This document shows positions 56,966-64,000 of a stretch of 64,000 nucleotides of DNA, piece after piece. Numbering within the stretch: position 1 is the first letter of the stretch; every line of letters begins with the position of its first letter. The stretch is from Isoetes taiwanensis (lineage: Eukaryota; Streptophyta; Lycopodiopsida; Isoetales; Isoetaceae), in the NCBI GenBank assembly GCA_021234155.1, contig JAJEKV010000017.1, positions 985,467 through 1,049,466 of the forward strand. Direction: 5' to 3'. A model generated the notes under the pieces. The model saw only the letters and a list, made by a program, of their open reading frames with translations, made no database searches and had not been told where the DNA came from. The position numbers and the translations under genes are program-made.

Positions 56966-58060
56966 ATAAAAAAAGGGAAGATAATAATCTACACGCCTCC
57001 AAGTAGCGATCTAAGGCCAAGAATCACGGCGGGATCTTCGGTATCGCAAGATCCACAACAAAATCCATATCCACGATTATGCAAGTTAGTTCTTCTTAAC
57101 CGGCAGGCGTTTGGATCCAAGCATTCCCCTCGCCATTGATTCATGCCCCCGTGTGATAGGGCATAACAGTAATCAAAACTTCGGGAGGCACACAACAAGT
57201 GCACAAATCTGGATGTGGCAAAGGGGACTTGGGAGGGACATCCCCGAACCTATGATAATCGATCCGACAGCCCCGAACCTCCGATAATCGAAAGCAGCGC
57301 CTCCCAAACCTCCGCGATAACCCATTCGCCGGTCGCCCAACCTCGATAATCCAGCAATGGATGAGGCAGCTTTGCCGGTTAAAGGGATAAACACCCGCTC
57401 GCCCATTACTCGGATAAACCCTCCCCCTCCGGCTCGCCCGGTTTATCCGGGTAATGGGCTCTCGAGGGTGTTTATCCCCTTCTTCGCGTCAAGAAATCTC
57501 TACGGATTAAGGCGTGAAGAGAGGTTTAGTATGTAGCGGGCCTCCATAAACAAAATGGGATCGTTGGGATCCATGGGGAGCGAGATTTGGCAATGCGGGC
57601 CTCTAAATTGATGATATGGTTGGGCAAATCCGGGACGGTGGAAACGAGCTGGGTGGTGAATGCTTGAATATTGGCTATGATAATGCAAAACCTTCACGAG
57701 AGGCGGCAAGAGATATGCACGAGAGGTGCTATGTGGCCCCTGTCTTGGGAAATGGCACTACTAGAACGCCGCTTCTTCTCTCAAGGATTAGATCCGCCAT
57801 AACTATATGCCCCTGCTTTGCTAGGCCTTTGCTTTATGCATTTTCCTATTAAGTAATGAACACATGGTTCAAATTAGGCCTATGCTAAATTTTCCGGCTG
57901 AAGTGCACACATCTTAAAGAAAAGTGCCCAAAGGCTATGGCGATGGTGCCAAAAGCGATTACTCGTTGCAAAACATATTGATGAGCAACAGAAAATGAAT
58001 AGGGCTATTAGCAACCCTGGTGACGCTGCTGATCTCTCACATGCAGATCTCTCAGTTGCC
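56966..58060. other. GC-rich non-coding stretch with a strong hairpin
   Basis: At 57384-57420 and 57440-57479 are inverted arms (GGGATAAACACCC...GGATAAACC against GGTTTATCC...GGGTGTTTATCCCC) with a 19-base loop. Upstream, CCGAACCTCCGATAATCG-like words repeat three to four times (57240-57350). No gene recognised. Confidence 0.65.
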
Positions 58061-58440
58061 ATATAGTAACAACATTTATCACTCATCAATAGCAACCAAC
58101 ATGTATTTCTTTAAGCAATATAGTAACAACATTTATCAGGTCATCAATAGCAACCAACATGTATTTCTTTAAGCTTTTTGATTATTAGCCAATGCATTAG
58201 GTATCCAAAGCTTTTCACCATCTTGCACTCATAATTGTCAAAAGATTGAATTTGGTTATGCTATATGGTAACAACATTTATCACTCATCACAACAAAACA
58301 CGTATCAACGAAGAACCAACATGTATTTCTTTAAGCGACCTTTGATTATTAGCCAATGCATTAGGTACCACAAAGCTTTTTCACCATCTTGCACTCATAA
58401 TTGTCAAAAAGATTGGAATTTAGTTATGCTTTAAATATTT
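58061..58440. repeat. Nested tandem repeats, 57-bp and about 200-bp units
   Basis: ATATAGTAACAACATTTATC starts units at 58061 and 58118 (57-bp period). The second unit plus following DNA, through ATTAGCCAATGCATTAGGTA and CTTGCACTCATAATTGTCAA, recurs from about 58263. Confidence 0.85.
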
Positions 58441-60675
58441 TCAATGTTTTCCCAGATTTGCTAATGTATGGTCAATTCACCATCTTCCGGTTTTGATGCA
58501 ATTGCTTTTCCGTATCTAGCTCATATAGTCTTGGATAAATATAGACAGACTTGTTGCACCAAACAGGGCTTTCCTGCACCAAACACCGCCTTAAGGAGCT
58601 TTTGGCAATGGAAGCTGCATCTGTAGATATATCTGGCCACAAAACATATGATGCTAAGATCCCTTTAACTCTTCATTTTACGATTTCTCTAATGTGATTT
58701 AGCTGCACCCGAAGCTTTGCGACCATGTCATTTTCGCAGCGGCCAAGGGGAAGAAAAAGTTCGTTGGCGGCCGCTGGGCCCTCTTGCGATAAGTTTCTTG
58801 TAATAACTTATCATTCTTACCTCTCAACTTTTGTCGTTAAAGTAACATCTTAATAATCAGGAGAACCATAGAGTAATTGCATATGGATAACATACATGCT
58901 AAAAAAAACAACTTTAGTTCATCTTTACTATGGCACAATACACTCCCAATAGTCAAAATGATATATATGGTCATTTAAAGATCTTAAAGGCCTAAGTTAT
59001 TAATTATAATGGCATATAGTTGGCTAGTTCATGAAACCGTATGTTTGTTACATATGGTTTAGATGTTTTTGGCTTGTATTGTATGGAAGTGGATATTTGT
59101 AGGGCATAAATGAATCTTTTGTGTTCCTGTATTCAGGGAAGTGCTTGGGACGGGTCGGGTGTGGCGCCTCCATGGTTTGATGCAAGGCCCATATTTAGAA
59201 GCTACTATGGTGATGGGCAGGCTATGGGTGTCTTGAAGGCGAGGGGCGACTAGAGCGATGCGATTAGGGCGGTTGCGGCTAGGGCGGTCTGGTCGTTTTC
59301 TTTGCTTTGGCGTAGTTTTGTGATGATTGTTCAACAGTAGGGCGACCAAAAGAAGCAGGGAAATCCATGATGCCCTAATTTTCTCCTTCTAAATTGTAAA
59401 TGACCGCAATGCTGGAATTGGAAAGTGCTTCTGGTAGTTTCTCTGCATATATGGTTTTTGGAGCATTTTTACTTAAAAGATAGGCTCATATCTGATGATA
59501 GCTTAATGCAGACCGATTATTCTAGCTTTGTCTTTTTAAGCAATAACCAGTTCAAGAAGTAGCATGATTTAGCACAGTAAAAAACGACATCTGCATGATA
59601 GTGACAGAAGTTGAAGGCCAGATTGCTCAAGTCATACATGCTCCAATGAGAAATCCATCACAGACTTAAGAACAAAGGAATGATCGCTCCACATGAATTG
59701 TTTACCCTGGCATTCCATCCTGGCAAATTTCTCAAGAATTAGATATTTTTGCAGGTCATTGCCTCCCAAATCAATGATGAGAAGTCTAAAGTGTTTATTA
59801 GAAGTAGGCAGAAGGAATTATCGGGAATCCATTAGCAAATCTTCTATTCAAGCAACCATTCCTGCAAATATCCCTGGATGCCCTGAGGGCATTTAAAAGA
59901 ACAGATTCCTGGCAATTAACTCTTAAGTAGAGGCGTAAGGTTAATTTTTCAGTTTCATTACAGAAAGCCAGAATGTTTTGTATATGTGAAGAAGCCTTTA
60001 AATGTTTTGTATATGTTTTGTATATGCAGGCGCTGTAGTGCTGCAGGAGAACATAAGGGAAGAATGCATCAGCAATTGTAGGGAGGGAAGCAGTGTGGCC
60101 TTTGTTGTGGCAGAATTTGGACGATTCATAGAAGCCTCCTCTTTTCATTGCCCGTATATAGCATGCACCTAACTTTAAGGATAACATGCTAAGTTTAACT
60201 AATTGATTCTATTTTAGAGTCAATGTTGTATTAGAATTGTTGCCAATGATTGTCAAAGCTCTAAATTATAGAGCCACCTAAGCGTTTGAACCCGTCAAAT
60301 GATGAGGTGTACGCTTAGGATGGCTCCCATTAAGGTTCGCTATAGATGATTTCCAGGTTTTTTTGCAATGGTTTGAATTGGTTTTTTTTTTTCAATGGTT
60401 TGGAATGGCCCTTCTTGTAATGGTTTGACATGATTTTTTTCCCTCTTTTTGGAAATTATGTTTCTTTCCTTTTTGGTCGCAGGCCTCAGGGCTACGATTC
60501 ATGCATCCGCCTCCTGGAGCAGAGTTGCCGGCATTGGCATTTTTTGTGCAGGGCGTGGAGATGACGTTTGCTATCTACTGCATCTAGGTTTGCCATCTGT
60601 TGCATCTACTGCAAGATTCGCCATTATGTGGGTCGGATTTTGCCCTGGGTAGCATGGCTCCTAGATCTGGCTATG
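58441..60675. other. Non-coding stretch
   Basis: No domain recognised in either strand. TTTGTATATG is repeated three times near 59977-60028. Confidence 0.4.
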
Positions 60676-60677
60676 GC

Positions 60678-60780
60678 CAGAATAGAATAGAATAGAATAG
60701 GCCAGAGAGCCCATGCCTAGGTAGGTTACTGGTAAGGCGTTTACCAGGGTTCGACCCTCCGGCCAGTGGATCCTCTATGT
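60678..60780 (+). repeat. (AATAG)n run next to a tRNA-like box B
   Basis: Four AATAG units (complement of the LINE tail repeat) precede a segment with GGGTTCGACCC at 60747-60757, a perfect box B type motif, within a GGCC...GGCC inverted frame. Possibly a SINE relic. Confidence 0.45.
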
Positions 60781-61384
60781 AGCCATGAACATAGAACATT
60801 TTCCTTGCTTGGTACAAATTTTTATTCCGGATTTCTTTCTGGATTTTTGTGTGTTATTTACGTTCTTATTTGAGGCCGGATCAGCCGTCTCTGTGCCTTC
60901 TCTATTTGCCGGCCTCTGTGTGATGTGCCATAATGGGTTCACTGTAGATTATGTTATCCATGTCATCCAATGACTTTAATTGTATGTAATTTATAATGCA
61001 GACTGCAGTAGCTCCATCCTGCCACCCACCTGAATAAACATATCACATAACTATGTGGCCAATAACACACTTCAACCAACAAAACTTCAAAAACATACCA
61101 TCAAAACTCTCTTGAAGCAAGATCTCATCTATCTTCTTGAAACCTGGTCATAAACCATTATTTTCGCGTGAATTAAAAATACATTTCTCATATTTCACTA
61201 AGTTTTTGTACAATATTTGGATATCAAACAATAGAAAACTAAAAAACATTTTTAACATTACACCACTTTCAGGATGTTAGCCATTTGTATACAAATTGCA
61301 TTCACTCATGTTTCTGCTTATGCTTGATTTAACAAAAACCTTAAAAATCTAGTAGTAATGATTGTACTAGCCCATTGTATGGGT

Positions 61385-61438
61385 CCCATGACCTATTGGT
61401 CTCCGTGGACGTTAAAAAAATCTATTCTATTCTATTCT
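61385..61438 (+). mobile_element. Extreme 3' end of a LINE of the 19.5-21.4 kb family
   Basis: GGTCTCCGTGGACGTTAAAAAAA followed by TCTATTCTATTCTATTCT matches the tail of the LINE at 21315-21376. Only about 50 bp of element is present, a strongly 5'-truncated copy. Confidence 0.75.
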
Positions 61439-63170
61439 CATCCGGGACCCTAAGATCCAACTACAACCTCTAGGCTTGATCAAATAATTAGGTATAAGGC
61501 TTTTATTAATACCATATGACAGGCTTATAAGCAGGGCTTGTAAGCAGCAGCAGTTAACTAATGCACTCAATTATAACTTTCTAGATCAACGTTTTTAGAA
61601 ATAAATTTTACCATAAATCTTTCATACACGAGTATACACGAGTAAATATATAAATATATTTGCTTTATTTAGTTCATGCTAGAATCCGCTGATGCAACTG
61701 TAAACTGATGCATAAGCAAATGAATATACACAATTCCATCCATATCCACTCACCATCAATAATAGCTTTTTGGCTGCTTTGGTCTCGACCTGATTGCACT
61801 GAGTATAAGAACACAAGTTGCATATGCAGAGTAAAGCATGGGTCAGCATTGCCCAAGCCTTAAAACCCACAGGAAGGGATGCTCGCTTCTTAAAATTCCC
61901 TTTTCCAATTGCTGCCAAAGGAAGTATAAAACAGAGGCCCTGGATTGTGCCTACAGCCATCCCAGACACTTGGAATTATGAAATCTTAGGCTCCAACTTA
62001 TTGTTTTACACTGGCCACTGGAAAAAGATCCTCCTGAGATGAATTTATTGCCCAATATGGCTGGCATTGCATCGAGGTTCTGAAAAAGGGGCGATCCAAG
62101 TTTCTTTTCATGAATCTAAATTTTTAAACTCTTTGATGTATAAAAAAGGGCAACGATTCTCTACAATTTTGTAGAGCAGCAAATCATTCTGGATAAAACT
62201 GTGAAATCTCCAAGCATTCTGGGCAAATCATTCTCAGCGCATGCAGAGAGTGGGCATCAGTCGCTATCAGATTGTCCATAATGCCCTTTGATTTGAATCC
62301 ATGATCGACAAGGCACGCAATGTAAGAAACGGAATCAAAATCTAACCAACTATAAAAATTTCAGGATAATCCTGTTACCTTCTCTGAAACTCACAACAGT
62401 AGAATAACATGCCGCAGTCTAAGCTCAACAGCAACGATTTTGTCCGAGCAGAGGTTTGCATGCTTGAGAAAGGAGACCCTTGGCACCTCCATGAGCTGCT
62501 GCCGACCCAAACCACAAATAGTTTTAGAAGTGGAAGCAGGGCCGCACTTCTTCCGTTGTAGCTGATGGAAGCCAGACTGCTTGATCATTACTTGCCAGAC
62601 TGCTCACCGACAGGTTGCAGCATCGGAGCTTGTTAAGAAAAACGTGGCAACAAAATATGAAGATAGATTGCGGCGCGGAAAAATTAGCAGGAACAAAAAC
62701 AAAAATAAAAAATGCAAGATTGCATTATATATGTCTAGATAAGATGGTTGATGAACTTCGCGTGTTGGATTTCCACTTGCAAAGTAAAGATGTGACATTT
62801 GGAGGCCTCATTGGTAAGGATGCATCTCCAAGTCTAAGGCTTCCTAAAAAGTCAATTCAACAGTCTCTCCCTTTTTCATAAGCCTACAATTTAATATATT
62901 TACCTTGGTCATTGTTGTATCCTTTACAACTAAACCAATGCATATCCCTTCCCAAAGGTTTGCTTGATTGCTAGAACAATGTTTGACCATTCTTTCCTAT
63001 TAATCTAGAGGTTTGTATTCTCTACGCCATCTTTACAAAATACTACACATTAGGTGCCATTGTGTGGCAATATGCATCCCCCTGACCTAATAACTTTAGC
63101 AAAGAGTTGGTCAATCACAACTTAGTAGTTTGGTCAACTTTTATCATGGGAGGCTTCCCCCCTCCCCCCC
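61439..63170. other. Non-coding or unassigned stretch
   Basis: A minus-strand 96-codon frame at 61679-61969 has hydrophobic segments (GLCFILPLAAIGKG; CVYSFAYASVYSC), but I cannot assign it to a family. Nothing else recognised. Confidence 0.35.
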
Positions 63171-64000
63171 TTTTTTTTTGAAGGGTGTGAAACTTTACTA
63201 ATCAGAGGAAATTACAAACATAGATGCGGAACTGAAAGCTCAGTGGAGAAATTGTCCACAAAGCAAAACCACCCACCACCTTGCAGAATACACCATCTAA
63301 AAGAGTTACATATAAGTGTTAATACGAAGATAGTGAACCCAATTACGATTCTTCACTTCAACCTTTATTGGTCTTGACAATGCGTTGCTTAGCTTCACTG
63401 AGCACATGAGTATGAAGTGCTCTATGGCCCTTCAAAATGAAGAGATTTCTTCTTTTCCAGATTGACCAAATGATCCATGCTGAAGCCAAATGAAATGCCC
63501 TCTTTGCTAGATTGTCCCAGGAACTTGGGTATACCGCCACTAAGACTTGCTGACTATTCAAATTGCAATTGAAAAGACTCTGAAGCCACAATCAAGCCGG
63601 GCTAGCATGCTGGCACAATAAAAAACAATGCTCAAGTGTCTCGACCCTCTGAGCACATAAAGAGCATGTCGCAGGCACCTCAGGATGAAATTTGTGAACC
63701 ACTACATTGATGCGCACACATCTATGGATGATCTGCCACCACAAAACTGACAACTTTGAATGAAGTAACTTATCTCAAGTCCATGTTCAAATTACTTTTG
63801 TTGGTTCGCTGGTACCACCGATTTGCTGCAGAGGTGTTGTCTCCCTCACAAAAGTGGCCTTTAAGGAAGATGACTTTTGTCGGAGAGGCAACACCTCTGC
63901 AGCTGTGACGCTCCCAGAATCTATACAATGCTCTCGTTGTATAAATACGGGAATTCCCCTCCCACGGCGACTACATCACCATGGTAAGGCCCTCCGTCAT
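63171..64000 (-). mobile_element. L1-type LINE 3' end, continuing past the window
   Basis: On the minus strand at 63358-63790 is a zf-RVT module of plant L1 ORF2: VVHKFHPEVPATCSLCAQRV, ETLEHCFLLCQHASPAW, then WIIWSIWKRRNLFILKGH and a stop. CxxC plus HxxxC zinc ligands are visible. A T9 run at 63171-63179 would be the poly(A) tail. The part beyond 63790 continues in related frames with a stop. Confidence 0.8.
63825..63903. repeat. 79-bp hairpin
   Basis: Arms GCTGCAGAGGTGTTG...CACAAAAGT and ACTTTTGTC...CAACACCTCTGCAGC of about 31 bases with a 17-base loop and few mismatches. Confidence 0.75.

Noticed and set aside
63141-63180. C-run and T-run as a regulatory element
   Set aside because: Best explained as the poly(A) tail of the minus-strand LINE next to a simple repeat.

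Overview
The window is nuclear DNA of a land plant with a large, repeat-rich genome. The evidence is plant-type Ty1/copia and Ty3/gypsy elements, a plant Helitron, captured fragments of plant genes (a HEXO2-type hexosaminidase, a lectin-type receptor kinase, a plasma-membrane H+-ATPase, a TMK-type receptor), and one intact nucleotide-sugar gene. Density and nesting of old elements would suit a fern or another large-genome plant, but the sequence alone does not settle the species. There is no bacterial content, CRISPR array or rRNA.

Layout. 112-7443: Ty3/gypsy element on the minus strand with equal 343-bp LTRs and an unusual domain order (a second RNase H upstream of RT). 7516-15595: copia element on the plus strand, interrupted in its RNase H by a 2.5-kb insertion (12391-14875) that carries pieces of three unrelated host genes. 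16.6-19.5 kb: decayed chromovirus with an intact chromodomain reading frame. 19.5-21.4 kb: LINE fragment ending in a (TTCTA)n tail. 21.4-23.3 kb: unassigned, mostly non-coding.

23.3-45.1 kb is the most structured part. An autonomous Helitron on the minus strand (about 23331-42645, about 8.3 kb net) is split at its Rep HUH motif by a Ty3/gypsy element (26447-37469, target duplication GATCA). The Helitron carries exons of a plasma-membrane H+-ATPase in correct order and in the orientation of its own Rep-helicase. A second, non-autonomous copy (about 42646-45115, about 0.35 kb net) abuts it head to tail and is itself split by a poly(A)-tailed retroposon.

45.1-48.9 kb: the only apparently functional host gene, a two-exon UER1-type NDP-rhamnose synthase (46715-47793) with a promoter rich in ACGT-core elements. 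48942-54928: a second copia element on the minus strand, holding a 530-bp fold-back element. 54.9-64 kb: mainly non-coding, with a TMK-type receptor pseudogene, several hairpins and tandem repeats, LINE/SINE remnants, and the 3' end of an L1-type LINE on the minus strand.

Apart from UER1 almost every reading frame is a transposon domain or a broken gene fragment. Cross-cutting shows relative ages: elements that interrupt others are younger than their hosts.
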